Assembly: GCA_963779325.1 (NCBI GenBank)
Contig: CAVZXS010000009.1
Span: 109,221 to 173,220 of the forward strand
Reading direction: 5' to 3'
Length of the DNA stretch: 64,000 nt
Source: CAVZXS01 sp963779325
Lineage (GTDB): Bacteria; Bacteroidota; Bacteroidia; Chitinophagales; Chitinophagaceae
Within the stretch, counting starts at the first letter, position 1, and the number at the start of each line of letters is the position of its first letter. The notes under the pieces were generated by a model. That model had not been told where the DNA came from, searched no databases, and worked only from the letters and a program-made list of their open reading frames with translations. Made by a program: the position numbers and the translations under genes. Shown in pieces: positions 1 through 8,874 of the stretch.

Positions 1-301
1 AATAGGTATACGCCAAACCCTTTGCCGCATCTATATTAGCGGGTTCAAGTTGTTGCGCTTTTGCAAATCTTTCTTTCGCCGATTTATAGTCTTTATTCCA
101 GGCACTGTTAAACCCGGCTGCAATTAAAACACTTGTGTTATTTTGATCTTGTGAGAGTAAGTCGGCAAAAATTTTTTCCGCATCATCATACCTGCCGACA
201 TGTGAAAGCCGGATAGCTTCATTTACTTGTTGTGCGTTTAAATTAAAATGGAACGAAATCAGGAGTAAAATACCCAGGCTTCTGCGGAGTGTGTGTTTCA
301 T
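1..301 (-). CDS. TPR-repeat secreted protein, partial
   Basis: The first 100 codons of a reverse-strand gene are present; the rest lies outside the window. It starts at the ATG complementary to 299-301. A hydrophobic signal peptide (LGILLLISF) is followed by an NAQQ cleavage region. Two helical repeats follow (around GRYDDAEKIFADLL and KDYKSAKERFAKAQQLEPAN), with the Ala/Gly/Pro spacing of tetratricopeptide repeats. An exported protein-interaction scaffold is the natural reading, but the function cannot be named from this part. Confidence 0.75.
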   Translation of the reverse strand, partial: MKHTLRRSLGILLLISFHFNLNAQQVNEAIRLSHVGRYDDAEKIFADLLSQDQNNTSVLIAAGFNSAWNKDYKSAKERFAKAQQLEPANIDAAKGLAYTY

Positions 302-504
302 ATTTGTAATTTTTTAAATACTATTAGCAAAAAGGAATAAATAGCTGATTTCCCGGAGAAGGATGTTCAGGTGATTATCCGGATATAGGTAACCGCAGAA
401 TATAGTGTTGTAACCTCTTTTTATTAAATAAAAAAGTTACACTGCCGTAAATGAGTGAGGGATGCTGCGGTCGGGAAGAATCTTGCGGGGAATACTAAAA
501 GTTA

Positions 505-1548
505 TTAATTTATTTTACTGTATTGGCTCCATTTTTCAATCACATTTTTAATATCATCGGGTAAATCGGCATCAAAATAAATTTCGTCGCCCGTGCCGGG
601 GTGAATAAAGCCCAGCGTTTTTGCATGCAATGCCTGGCGTTTGCAAATGGCAAAACAATTGTCGACAAACTGTTTATATTTTGTAAACACCGTTCCTTTC
701 ACAATTCTGTCGCCGCCGTAAGTATCATCATTGAATAGCGGGTGACCTAAATGCTTCATGTGTACTCTTATCTGGTGCGTACGGCCGGTTTCCAATTGGC
801 ACTGAACTAAAGTTACATAACCAAAACGTTCCAGTACTTTGTAATGTGTTATCGCTTCTTTGCCGTGGTCTCCCTCGGGGTAGGCTTCAAATAATTTTCT
901 GAAGCGCAGGTTGCGACCCACATGCGCCACAATTGTTCCTTCATCTTTTTCTACATCGCCCCATACCAATGCAATGTATTGCCGCTTTACAGTGTGGTCA
1001 TAAAATTGTTTGGCCAACATCCGCATGGCGGTATCTTTTTTTGCCATTACTAATAAGCCGCTTGTATTTTTATCTATCCGGTGTACCAGCCCAAAACGCG
1101 GCAGCGTTTCTTCAGTAATATTTTTACTTTGTAAATACCAAGCCATACCGTTCAATAGAGTGCCGCTGTAATTGCCGCTGCCCGGGTGTACAACCATACC
1201 TGCCGGTTTATTTATAATTACTATATCATCATCTTCATAAAAAATATTGATATCCATTTTTTCAGGAACTACGCCAATCTCTTCGGGGTTTAAATCGCTG
1301 TAAACGATTATTTCGTCATAAGGTTTTACTTTATAATTTTGTTTTATCACTTTCCCGTTTACCATTACCATGCCTGCCTCTATACCTTGCTGAATTTTAT
1401 TGCGGGTGGCGTTTTCAATCCGGCTCATCAAAAATTTATCAATACGTAACGGTTCCTGGCCTTTGTCAATGGTAATGGCCAATCGTTCGTACAGCTCATC
1501 ACTGCTGTCATTTATCTCTTCGTTTATTTTTTCTATTTCGTTTCGCAT
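505..1548 (-). CDS. rluD: RluA/RluD-family 23S rRNA pseudouridine synthase
   Basis: The 347-residue protein isomerises uridine to pseudouridine in RNA. An S4 RNA-binding domain spans about residues 33-80. The catalytic domain carries the RluA-family motif HRIDKNTSGLLV, with H156 and the catalytic Asp at D159. The length and the S4 domain match the RluD/RluC group, which modifies large-subunit rRNA; the exact target uridines cannot be told from sequence. The ATG at 1546-1548 is the clear start. The N-terminal extension of about 30 residues is acidic and probably disordered. Confidence 0.9.
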   Translation of the reverse strand: MRNEIEKINEEINDSSDELYERLAITIDKGQEPLRIDKFLMSRIENATRNKIQQGIEAGMVMVNGKVIKQNYKVKPYDEIIVYSDLNPEEIGVVPEKMDINIFYEDDDIVIINKPAGMVVHPGSGNYSGTLLNGMAWYLQSKNITEETLPRFGLVHRIDKNTSGLLVMAKKDTAMRMLAKQFYDHTVKRQYIALVWGDVEKDEGTIVAHVGRNLRFRKLFEAYPEGDHGKEAITHYKVLERFGYVTLVQCQLETGRTHQIRVHMKHLGHPLFNDDTYGGDRIVKGTVFTKYKQFVDNCFAICKRQALHAKTLGFIHPGTGDEIYFDADLPDDIKNVIEKWSQYSKIN

Positions 1549-1672
1549 GATTTTTATTTTATGTTGAAGGATTGTTTTTTTAAAACTAACCTTCTATAGC
1601 GGTCATAAGCTCTTTCTTCGTTAAATTTTCCTTCACTTCCTGCAAATGTAGTCTGTTGTAGTTTTACATGCT

Positions 1673-1680
1673 TAAATTTG
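1673..1680 (+). promoter_or_regulatory. Bacteroidota -7 box for lipB
   Basis: TAAATTTG matches the Bacteroidota sigma-A -7 consensus TAnnTTTG. It ends 9 bases before the ATG at 1690, so the transcript would be nearly leaderless. This argues for the ATG at 1690 and against an in-frame TTG at 1678, which lies inside the box. A possible -33 GTTG sits at about 1655-1658. Confidence 0.45.
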
Positions 1681-1689
1681 CAGGCATTT

Positions 1690-2424
1690 ATGAGCAAACA
1701 GCAAGTTATATTTCAGGACTTGGGTAATATAGATTACCAAACTGCGTGGGATTACCAGGAAAAGCTGCTGCAACAGAATGTAAAGATAAAATCGGCAGCT
1801 TATAGTTCACCCGTTGCTGTAGATTCAGCACTTACTATTGACCACTTACAGCTAACTACCCGTCATCATCTTCTTTTTGTGGAGCACCCGCCTGTTTATA
1901 CGCTGGGTAAGAGCGGTAGTATGGAGAATGTTTTAATAAGTGAAGAAGACAGGGCTGCGAAAGGAATAGCGTTTTTCAGAACGAATCGCGGAGGCGATAT
2001 TACTTTTCACGGTCCGCAGCAAATTGTGGGATACCCCATTTTAGATTTAGAAAAATTTTATACAGATATAGGCAAGTACCTGCGAAATCTGGAAGAGGTT
2101 ATTATACTTACATTAAAAGAATACGGCATAGAAGCAGAGCGTTCTGCCGGTGAAACGGGTGTTTGGATTGACGCCGGCATAAAGGGCCATGAAAGAAAAA
2201 TATGCGCCATGGGTGTACGCTGCAGTCGCTGGATTACCATGCATGGTTTTGCGTTTAATGTAAATACTGATCTTACCTATTTCGATTACATTATTCCCTG
2301 CGGTATTGAAAATAAAGAGGTTACTTCTTTGGAAAAGGAATTGGGAAGAAAGATTGATTTTGATGAGGCGAAAGAACGGGTGAAAAAATATTTCGCTTTA
2401 GTTTTTGATGCAGAAATAATTTAG
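1690..2424 (+). CDS. lipB: lipoyl(octanoyl) transferase LipB
   Basis: LipB moves the octanoyl group from acyl carrier protein to lipoyl domains of 2-oxoacid dehydrogenases and GcvH, the first step of lipoate synthesis. The 244-residue protein has the family motifs: RGGDITFHGPQQ, the active-site lysine in RKICAMG (about K170) and the thiol nucleophile in IPCGIENKEV (about C204), with MHGFAFNV between them. An insertion at about residues 30-55 precedes the conserved core. ATG 1690 is preferred over the upstream TTG because a -7 promoter box covers the TTG. Confidence 0.92.
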   Translation: MSKQQVIFQDLGNIDYQTAWDYQEKLLQQNVKIKSAAYSSPVAVDSALTIDHLQLTTRHHLLFVEHPPVYTLGKSGSMENVLISEEDRAAKGIAFFRTNRGGDITFHGPQQIVGYPILDLEKFYTDIGKYLRNLEEVIILTLKEYGIEAERSAGETGVWIDAGIKGHERKICAMGVRCSRWITMHGFAFNVNTDLTYFDYIIPCGIENKEVTSLEKELGRKIDFDEAKERVKKYFALVFDAEII

Positions 2425-2443
2425 TAAGACCGCATCCAGTACC

Positions 2444-3178
2444 TTACATTTCTTTTCGAATATAAAATTTATGTTTCTCCATCAGCTTGCCGTCGGCATA
2501 CAGTTCCGAAATAAACCAGCCGGTATGATAAAAATTCATCTTATCCAATACAAGCGGCGATTGAGTAATTTCTTTTATCTCAAATAAAAAAGTTTCATCC
2601 TGTTCAAAAAACTTAAGACTGTATTTTTTTTCTGTTATATCCGGCAGTTTAATTCTTATATTACCATCGCCCTGTGTAAAAACATAAACGGAAGGTTTAT
2701 ATACCTCCACCGCTTTTTTCTCAGGCTTCAGATCGGGCATACTTTTTATGCTTATAGAATCAGGCACCACCACAGTTCTGTCCGTCTTGGAAAAATTTTT
2801 TCTCGCAGTCACTGTATCCAATACCGGCCGTTTGGCTTTCGAAAAAAGATAAACACCTTTATCTAATAAGACATAAATGCGGTAGAACATTTTGGGATTC
2901 GGCGCTTTGGCATCCACATACCCGTTTTGCGGCGTAGTGGGATCGGGCACGGTCATAATGGTGGTATAATTCTTCAAACTATCGAACGAACGTTGTATAC
3001 TAATTTGCTTTATACTTTCGAAAGTATTGGTCCAGCTTACAATGAGGCGGTTATTGCCCGGGTTTATTACCGAAAAACCGGGCAGTGTATCCTGCGCGGC
3101 AAGGGTGCCGGTAAATAAGGAACTAAACGTAAATAATATATATAAAGCGATTGCTATATACCACTTATTATTTTTCAT
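2444..3178 (-). CDS. secreted protein, fibronectin-III-like, unknown function
   Basis: The 244-residue protein has a signal peptide (residues 1-28, hydrophobic core around IALYILFTFSSLF, AAQD cleavage region). A segment reading like a fibronectin type III strand pattern follows (NNRLIVSWTN, FYRIYVLLDKG). The C-terminal half is beta-rich. It faces lipB across 19 bases, so the two genes converge. No enzymatic motif is visible. The likely location is periplasmic or outer-membrane associated; the function is unknown. Confidence 0.7.
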   Translation of the reverse strand: MKNNKWYIAIALYILFTFSSLFTGTLAAQDTLPGFSVINPGNNRLIVSWTNTFESIKQISIQRSFDSLKNYTTIMTVPDPTTPQNGYVDAKAPNPKMFYRIYVLLDKGVYLFSKAKRPVLDTVTARKNFSKTDRTVVVPDSISIKSMPDLKPEKKAVEVYKPSVYVFTQGDGNIRIKLPDITEKKYSLKFFEQDETFLFEIKEITQSPLVLDKMNFYHTGWFISELYADGKLMEKHKFYIRKEM

Positions 3179-3249
3179 ATTACAGTAACGTAAGATTATG
3201 CTTTTTCTTTTATAAGTCGGGCAAAGATAGTAGAGGCCGGACAGAAAAT

Positions 3250-4167
3250 TTAAAATATTAACGTGCCCTTTGGTAAACCTGCATTGCCCTGTAAGCCGCC
3301 GCTGTGAATAATTAAAAGCCGGCTGCCTTTGCTAAAATAATTTTGCTTTAATAAATCATTCGCGGCGAATAATAATTTACCTGTATACACAAAATCTGAA
3401 GGGACACCCGTTTGGCTGTAAAAATTATTCATAAACGCAATTAATTCCGGCTTGTACTTGGCATAACCGCCAAAATGATAATCGTAAAAAAAATGCGAAC
3501 TCGCTTTTATTTCCTTTTCCTCAATCATGTACTCCGCCTGTTGCCAAAAGTCGATAATGCCCTTTAATACAGGTATTCCGATAACGGTTTGGTCCGGTGA
3601 GGCAGCGTTTAAAAGCCCTGCAAACATGGTGCCCGTACCCATGGCGCAAAGAATATGTGTATAGTTTTCTTTACCTGCAAAACTTAAAATTTCCGAACAT
3701 CCCTTTGCACCCGGCACACCTGCACCGCCTTCGGGTATAATAAGGTAGTCTTCATAGTCAGTTTGCAATTTGTTTAAAAACCCCGCATCATCTTTATATT
3801 TATATTTTTCTCTGTTTATAAAAATTAATTGCATGCCGAATGTTTTTGCCTGCTGCAGCGTTGGTGATAACGGAGCCTGTTCTTCTCCGCGAATGATACC
3901 GATACTTTTCAACGAGTTTATTTGCGCAGCACAGGCTGCGGCAATTATATGGTTTGAAAATGCTCCGCCAAAAGTTATAATACCCCGTTTGTTATTTTGT
4001 ATTGCTTCCTGCAAATAATATTTCAGTTTAAACCATTTATTCCCTGAAATATGCGGATGTATCTTATCAAGCCGTAAAATAGCCGCGGTAATCCCTTTTT
4101 CTTTCAAAAGCGGGTTTGTCCAATTTTCGAGAATAATATTATTCAGATATATATCAAACGTGTGCAT
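3250..4167 (-). CDS. PLP-dependent D-cysteine desulfhydrase / ACC deaminase family
   Basis: This 305-residue fold-type II PLP enzyme carries SGNKWFKLKYY, in which K44 is expected to form the Schiff base with PLP. FGGAFSNH follows, the substrate-carboxylate loop, and a glycine-rich phosphate-binding stretch (AMGTGTMFAG) lies near residue 170. Family members break down D-cysteine to pyruvate, ammonia and sulfide, or deaminate 1-aminocyclopropane-1-carboxylate. In Bacteroidota the D-cysteine role is more usual, but the sequence alone does not decide it. The gene is monocistronic and divergent from the nucleotidyltransferase gene at 4232. Confidence 0.8.
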   Translation of the reverse strand: MHTFDIYLNNIILENWTNPLLKEKGITAAILRLDKIHPHISGNKWFKLKYYLQEAIQNNKRGIITFGGAFSNHIIAAACAAQINSLKSIGIIRGEEQAPLSPTLQQAKTFGMQLIFINREKYKYKDDAGFLNKLQTDYEDYLIIPEGGAGVPGAKGCSEILSFAGKENYTHILCAMGTGTMFAGLLNAASPDQTVIGIPVLKGIIDFWQQAEYMIEEKEIKASSHFFYDYHFGGYAKYKPELIAFMNNFYSQTGVPSDFVYTGKLLFAANDLLKQNYFSKGSRLLIIHSGGLQGNAGLPKGTLIF

Positions 4168-4231
4168 AAAAACTTAAACTCGTTAAGTGCATAAAATATA
4201 TAATTTCGCACAACAATATTAAAACATATAC

Positions 4232-5131
4232 ATGCAACCTACCTTGGTAATATTAGCGGCCGGTATGGCCAGCAGATACGGAAGTATGAAACAGGTACAG
4301 GGTTTCGGACCGGGCGGCGAAACCATTATGGACTATTCCATTTACGATGCTATACGTGCGGGATTCGGAAAAGTAGTTTTTATTATCCGAAAGGAATTCG
4401 CCGATGATTTCAAAGCCATATTTGAACCTAAGTTGAAAGGCAAAATTAAAACCGCCTACGTTTTCCAGGAAATGGACTTATACCTGCAGGGACATACCCT
4501 ACCCGAAGGAAGAACCAAGCCATGGGGTACGGCGCATGCCATTCTTTGTGCACAGGAAGAAGTAAAGGAACCCTTTGCCGTAATAAATGCCGATGATTTT
4601 TACGGGCAGGATGGTTTTAAAAAAGCCTGCAATTTTTTAAACAAAGGTTGTGCCGACAATCTGTATTCAATTATCGGATACGAGTTGGAGAAAACACTTT
4701 CCGATAACGGCTCTGTAAGCCGCGGTGTGTGCGAAGTAAATAAGGAAGGATTTTTAGATTCAATTACTGAGCGTACCAAAATATATAAGGGCGGCGACAC
4801 TATTTATTATGAAGACGATCTGGGTACGCATATTGTTTCTTCGGATAAAAAGGTATCGATGAACTTTTGGTGTTTCGCACCTTCGGTTTTTAAAATAAGC
4901 GAAAAATTATTTAAAAATTTTCTTGATAAAAACATTCAAAATCCCAAGTCGGAGTTTTTTATTCCCTTAGTCGGCGATCATTTTATTAACGATCAACACG
5001 GGCAAATAAAAGTGATCCCTACTTCGGCGCAGTGGTTTGGCGTTACCTACAAAGAAGATGCTCCCGGTGTTATTGAAAGCTTACATAAACTAATTGCGGC
5101 GGGGGAGTATCCTGAGAAACTGTGGGGTTAA
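4232..5131 (+). CDS. NTP-transferase-family sugar nucleotidyltransferase
   Basis: This 299-residue protein begins with the nucleotidyltransferase signature LAAGMASRYGSMKQV, the NTP-binding loop of GT-A-fold sugar-1-phosphate nucleotidyltransferases. The metal-binding Asp pair appears in VINADDFYG. The C-terminal part has no left-handed beta-helix. Similar proteins are annotated as MobA-like or glucose-1-phosphate thymidylyltransferase-like, but the sugar and NTP are not evident. The gene is transcribed alone and ends at a strong hairpin shared with the convergent protease gene. Confidence 0.8.
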   Translation: MQPTLVILAAGMASRYGSMKQVQGFGPGGETIMDYSIYDAIRAGFGKVVFIIRKEFADDFKAIFEPKLKGKIKTAYVFQEMDLYLQGHTLPEGRTKPWGTAHAILCAQEEVKEPFAVINADDFYGQDGFKKACNFLNKGCADNLYSIIGYELEKTLSDNGSVSRGVCEVNKEGFLDSITERTKIYKGGDTIYYEDDLGTHIVSSDKKVSMNFWCFAPSVFKISEKLFKNFLDKNIQNPKSEFFIPLVGDHFINDQHGQIKVIPTSAQWFGVTYKEDAPGVIESLHKLIAAGEYPEKLWG

Positions 5132-5153
5132 TTATTTTATTTTTCTGAATAAA

Positions 5154-5187
5154 CAAAAGCTATCATCGTTGAAAATGATGGCTTTTG
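5154..5187. terminator. bidirectional terminator
   Basis: CAAAAGCTATCAT (5154-5166) pairs with ATGATGGCTTTTG (5175-5187), with one G-U pair. A T-rich tract follows on the forward side and an A-rich tract precedes it. It lies between two convergent genes ending at 5131 and 5218. Confidence 0.75.
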
Positions 5188-5217
5188 TTTTGAATGCTTT
5201 TTTAAAGCATAATATGT

Positions 5218-6324
5218 TTAGTAATTCTTAATCAGAAAAACATAATCTTTTATACGGTTGAACTGCTGCGTTCTCTCCAAGCTGCCGATTGATGAATAGG
5301 GGCTTGTTTTAAGATTGCGGTAAGCCGTATCTTTTTTCAACTCATCAATAGCTTCGTGTATGTATTTTGATTGTATGGCAAACGCAACACCTTCTGCTTG
5401 TTTTTCTTTCGTACTCAATATGCCTACTACTTCTCCGCGGTTATTAAATACAGGACCGCCGCTGTTACCCGGGTTTACCGCTATACCCAATTGGCAACTG
5501 AGCGTATCGCCGTTGAAACCGGTTTTAGCGCTGAGGTATCCTTCACTGTATACTACATCATTCCTGGGGAAACCCAATGTAAATATCCTTTCAGCCACAT
5601 CGGTCGAAGATTTTTTTATGCTGTAGGGCAGCGTATTCAACGGTTTAAAATCTTTATCGTTAATTTTCAAAATGGCAATATCTTTTGCTGCATCAAGCTT
5701 TATTATTTCTGCGACAAATTGTTCGCCTTTGCTGTTTTCAACTAAAATGCTCTTGCCGTTTTTTACAACGTGGGCATTGGTTACCAAATAGCCTTTAGCA
5801 TCAATCATAAAACCTGTACCGCCCCCAATTATATTTTTCGGTTCAATTTTAGTTTTTAAAGATGTTTTTACTTCATTCAAATCTTTAGTAACTGCTTTGG
5901 CATTTGTTGCAAGATCATTGAACTTCCTGTTTAGCTCCGTCACTTTTGAGTTGTCTGCTTTGGGCAATAAAAGATTGGTAATGGCAACTACGGACAGCGT
6001 AGTAACACCCGCAATAATAGCTGCAATAGAAGCCACACGTTTGTAACGATTCCACAGGTAAATTACTTTAGTTCTGCCTTTTAATTTGTCGGAGTCTATC
6101 TCGTTCTTTTCAGCCAGGTCGGTATGCGTTTCATGTAAAGCTGATTTGAAATTCTTCCGGTCGCCGAAACGATTCATTTGTTGTAAAAACAAAGTATGTT
6201 CTACTACCAACTGATCAACCTCGGGATTTGTTTTGCGTAATTGTTCAAAATACGATCTTTCATCAGGGTTCATTTCCCCCATAATGTATTTTTCTGCCGC
6301 CTCTATCATTTGAATATCACTCAT
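5218..6324 (-). CDS. membrane trypsin-like protease with anti-sigma-like N-terminus
   Basis: The 368-residue protein has three parts. Residues 1-90 are helical and cytoplasmic, opening with the MIEAAEKYIMGEMNPDE pattern typical of Bacteroidota anti-sigma factors. One transmembrane helix spans about 97-118. The periplasmic part is a trypsin-like S1C protease with the triad H185 (TNAHVV), D215 (AKDIAILK) and S288 (GNSGGP). No PDZ domain follows. The start codon overlaps the end of the upstream ECF sigma gene by 4 bases, so the two are translationally coupled. The likely role is a sigma-factor-linked envelope stress sensor or protease; direct binding to the sigma factor is inferred from architecture. 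Confidence 0.82.
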   Translation of the reverse strand: MSDIQMIEAAEKYIMGEMNPDERSYFEQLRKTNPEVDQLVVEHTLFLQQMNRFGDRKNFKSALHETHTDLAEKNEIDSDKLKGRTKVIYLWNRYKRVASIAAIIAGVTTLSVVAITNLLLPKADNSKVTELNRKFNDLATNAKAVTKDLNEVKTSLKTKIEPKNIIGGGTGFMIDAKGYLVTNAHVVKNGKSILVENSKGEQFVAEIIKLDAAKDIAILKINDKDFKPLNTLPYSIKKSSTDVAERIFTLGFPRNDVVYSEGYLSAKTGFNGDTLSCQLGIAVNPGNSGGPVFNNRGEVVGILSTKEKQAEGVAFAIQSKYIHEAIDELKKDTAYRNLKTSPYSSIGSLERTQQFNRIKDYVFLIKNY

Positions 6325-6893
6325 GACCCGTTTCCGTTTTTAAATTGACTGAAGAATAATTTTTTTAACCGCATCATACATTTGTACTTCTGTGTTTTGG
6401 CATTGTCGGCATTGGTATAACCAAAATTGTCGGCTATATCCTGCATGTTTTGTTTTTTGAGGTAGTAAGCCTCAATCAGGCTTTTGCAGGGTTCGCCCAA
6501 ACTGTTAATCGACTTTTCCATTGCCTCAAACTCCGAATCGATCCGTTCATGTTTTTCCAGTTCTTCTTCCACCGGTACTGTTTCTTCTAAGCTTTCAACT
6601 TGGCTACTATACCTGTTAAGTTGTTGCAACCGTTTGAGCCACAAACGCCTGCATACAGAATACAGGTAGGTTTTCAGCAGGCAGTTCAGTTCAAAATTGC
6701 CTGAGCGGGTTTTTTCATAAAGCACAATCATGGCTTCCTGAAAAACATCTTTTGCATCGTCCGGTGTACCATTGTTATTAAGAACTAAGGAATGTACCAT
6801 ATTATAATTTTCCTTATAAATGGTCTCAATAGCCTTTTTTTCGCTGCGGGCAAGTCCTTCCAGTAAAGCTGTTTCGTTTGTCTCCTGTTTCAC
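6321..6893 (-). CDS. ECF-type RNA polymerase sigma factor
   Basis: The 190-residue protein has sigma region 2 (DAKDVFQEAMIVLYEK, the core-binding and -10-reading helix) and region 4 (a helix-turn-helix around LKKQNMQDIADNFGYTNADNAKTQKYKC). It lacks regions 1 and 3, as in ECF sigma factors. It overlaps the membrane protease gene by 4 bases, which is the usual arrangement of an ECF sigma factor with its membrane regulator. Confidence 0.88.
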   Translation of the reverse strand: MKQETNETALLEGLARSEKKAIETIYKENYNMVHSLVLNNNGTPDDAKDVFQEAMIVLYEKTRSGNFELNCLLKTYLYSVCRRLWLKRLQQLNRYSSQVESLEETVPVEEELEKHERIDSEFEAMEKSINSLGEPCKSLIEAYYLKKQNMQDIADNFGYTNADNAKTQKYKCMMRLKKLFFSQFKNGNGS

Positions 6894-7037
6894 TGTCCTG
6901 TATTTAATACCTTTTTTTAAAAATAGTAACCCTTTGGCAGCCTTGAAAAAATATTTTTTGCAAAACGGGTTACCTTTTCCCGTTTCGGGTATAAATGACG
7001 TAAATATTTACTCAAAAAAAAATTAAAACTTCAAAAC

Positions 7038-7238
7038 ATGAAAAAGTTTTTTGCAATGATCGCTATCGCTTCAGTTGTTCTGGTATCTTGCGGTGATGCA
7101 GCTACAGAAGCTAAAACAAACGTTGATTCAGTTAAGCCTGTAGAAAATGTAACTCCTGCTACTCCGGACAGCGTTAAAGTGGCGATGCCTGACAGCGTTA
7201 AAGTTGCTGTTCCTGCAACTGATTCTACTAAGAAATAA
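7038..7238 (+). CDS. small lipoprotein with PDSVKVA repeats
   Basis: The 66-residue protein has a lipoprotein signal peptide with the lipobox LVSC at C18. The mature part is low-complexity: PDSVKVAMP and PDSVKVAVP in tandem within a Pro/Val/Thr/Lys-rich tail. It is probably an envelope-anchored peptide of unknown function. It is transcribed divergently from the ECF sigma operon with 144 bases between, so co-regulation by that sigma factor is possible but not shown. Confidence 0.7.
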   Translation: MKKFFAMIAIASVVLVSCGDAATEAKTNVDSVKPVENVTPATPDSVKVAMPDSVKVAVPATDSTKK

Positions 7239-7379
7239 GAGAATTTATCTCAAATTTTTATAGGCAACTCGCCTGAACAAATTATTCGGGCAAGCAATCG
7301 TTAAAGATCATCTCGAGAAATCGGGGTGATTTTTTTTTGCTCTTTAGGCTAACATAACCTTTTGTTCAGCAGGCTGCTC

Positions 7380-7417
7380 CAAAAAATGCCCCGCTATTTT
7401 ATGAACGGGGCATTTTT
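7380..7417. terminator. strong hairpin terminator after icd
   Basis: AAAAATGCCCCG pairs perfectly with CGGGGCATTTTT around an 11-base loop. The A and T tracts on either side let it work in both directions. It sits just downstream of the icd stop codon on the reverse strand. Confidence 0.85.
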
Positions 7418-7434
7418 AATTTATTTAAGTTATT

Positions 7435-8670
7435 TTATAAGCCCATCTTAAGTTTAAGATTGGCGTCAATGGCATCTAAAAACTCCTCTGTATATAAATA
7501 ATGCTCGCCATGATTTACCTTATTGCCATGTATACACACAGCTAAATCCTTGGTCATTTTTCCGCTTTCCACTGTTTCAATACAAACAGCTTCCAGTGCA
7601 TCACAAAATTTTATCAACTCGGGGTTGCTGTCTAATTTACCGCGAAAAGCCAAGCCTCGTGTCCATGCAAAAATAGAAGCGATGGGATTGGTAGATGTCG
7701 GTTTGCCTTTCTGATGCTCACGGTAGTGGCGGGTTACAGTGCCATGCGCCGCTTCGGCTTCCATCGTTTTGCCGTCGGGGGTTATCAGTACTGAGGTCAT
7801 TAATCCCAATGAACCAAAGCCCTGCGCTACCGTATCACTTTGTACATCGCCATCATAATTTTTGCAGGCCCACACAAAATTGCCGTTCCATTTCAGGGCA
7901 CTGGCTACCATATCATCAATGAGGCGGTGCTCGTAAGTTATACCTGCGGCATCAAAAGCTTTTTTAAATTCAGTTTGGTAAATATTTTCAAAAATATCTT
8001 TAAACCGGCCGTCGTATTTTTTTAAAATCGTATTTTTCGTAGAGAGGTACAGCGGCCATTTTTTGCTCAACGCCATATTGAAACAGCTCCTTGCAAAACC
8101 TGTAATACTCTCATCGGTATTGTACATGGTCATGGCTACACCGTCGCCCTTAAAATTATATACCTCAAAAGTCTGCGCTTCACCTCCGCCTTCAGGTTCA
8201 AAAGTCATGGTTAATTTCCCTTTGCCTTTAATTACTGTATCCGTAGCACGATATTGATCGCCAAATGCATGGCGGCCAACAATAATGGGCGCAGTCCAGT
8301 TGGTCACCAATCGGGGTACATTGCTTATTACGATGGGTTCACGAAACACTGTGCCGTCAAGTATATTGCGGATGGTGCCGTTGGGGCTTTTCCACATTTG
8401 TTTCAGGCTAAATTCTTTTACCCTTTCTTCATCGGGTGTTATGGTGGCGCATTTTATACCCACACCATATTGCTTTATTGCATTGGCGGCATCTATGGTA
8501 ACTTGATCATTCGTTTGATCGCGGTATTCAACCCCCAAGTCAAAATATTTAATATCAACCTCCATATAGGGAAGTATCAATTTGTCCTTTATAAATTTCC
8601 AGATAATCCGGGTCATTTCGTCGCCGTCCAGTTCTACTACCGGGTTGGCTACTTTAATTTTTGAAGGCAT
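7435..8670 (-). CDS. icd: NADP-dependent isocitrate dehydrogenase
   Basis: Isocitrate dehydrogenase oxidatively decarboxylates isocitrate to 2-oxoglutarate in the TCA cycle. At 411 residues this is the eukaryote-like homodimeric type II form. The N-terminus (NPVVELDGDEMTRIIWKFIK), the substrate-binding SPNGTIRNILDGTVFREPI and the metal-binding DDMVASALK are all recognisable. EAAHGTVTRHYREHQKG is the usual NADP-specific segment. The gene is monocistronic, with a terminator immediately downstream. Confidence 0.95.
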   Translation of the reverse strand: MPSKIKVANPVVELDGDEMTRIIWKFIKDKLILPYMEVDIKYFDLGVEYRDQTNDQVTIDAANAIKQYGVGIKCATITPDEERVKEFSLKQMWKSPNGTIRNILDGTVFREPIVISNVPRLVTNWTAPIIVGRHAFGDQYRATDTVIKGKGKLTMTFEPEGGGEAQTFEVYNFKGDGVAMTMYNTDESITGFARSCFNMALSKKWPLYLSTKNTILKKYDGRFKDIFENIYQTEFKKAFDAAGITYEHRLIDDMVASALKWNGNFVWACKNYDGDVQSDTVAQGFGSLGLMTSVLITPDGKTMEAEAAHGTVTRHYREHQKGKPTSTNPIASIFAWTRGLAFRGKLDSNPELIKFCDALEAVCIETVESGKMTKDLAVCIHGNKVNHGEHYLYTEEFLDAIDANLKLKMGL

Positions 8671-8830
8671 ATGCTTATGTAAGTTTTAGGTAGCAAAACT
8701 AAGGGTTTATATAAAGAGCCATTTATATGGCCCAAAAATTAATAAATCTTATGAAATTGCCACCCGTTGATTTGTTTAGCCGTCTCTTAATATATATTCG
8801 TGATGTTTAAACATTAAAAGTCTTTTTTTC

Positions 8831-8844
8831 TTGATTTAAATCAA
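8831..8844. promoter_or_regulatory. consensus FNR/CRP-type operator
   Basis: TTGATTTAAATCAA is a perfect 14-bp palindrome and matches the FNR consensus TTGAT-N4-ATCAA at every specified position. It lies 30 bases upstream of the ATG of a Crp/Fnr-family regulator, so autoregulation is the simplest reading. Confidence 0.6.
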
Positions 8845-8874
8845 AAATATCGGTACCTTTTAGAGCAATTGTAT

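Noticed and set aside
8254..8664. 136-codon open frame antisense to icd
   Set aside because: It lies fully inside the conserved icd gene on the other strand.
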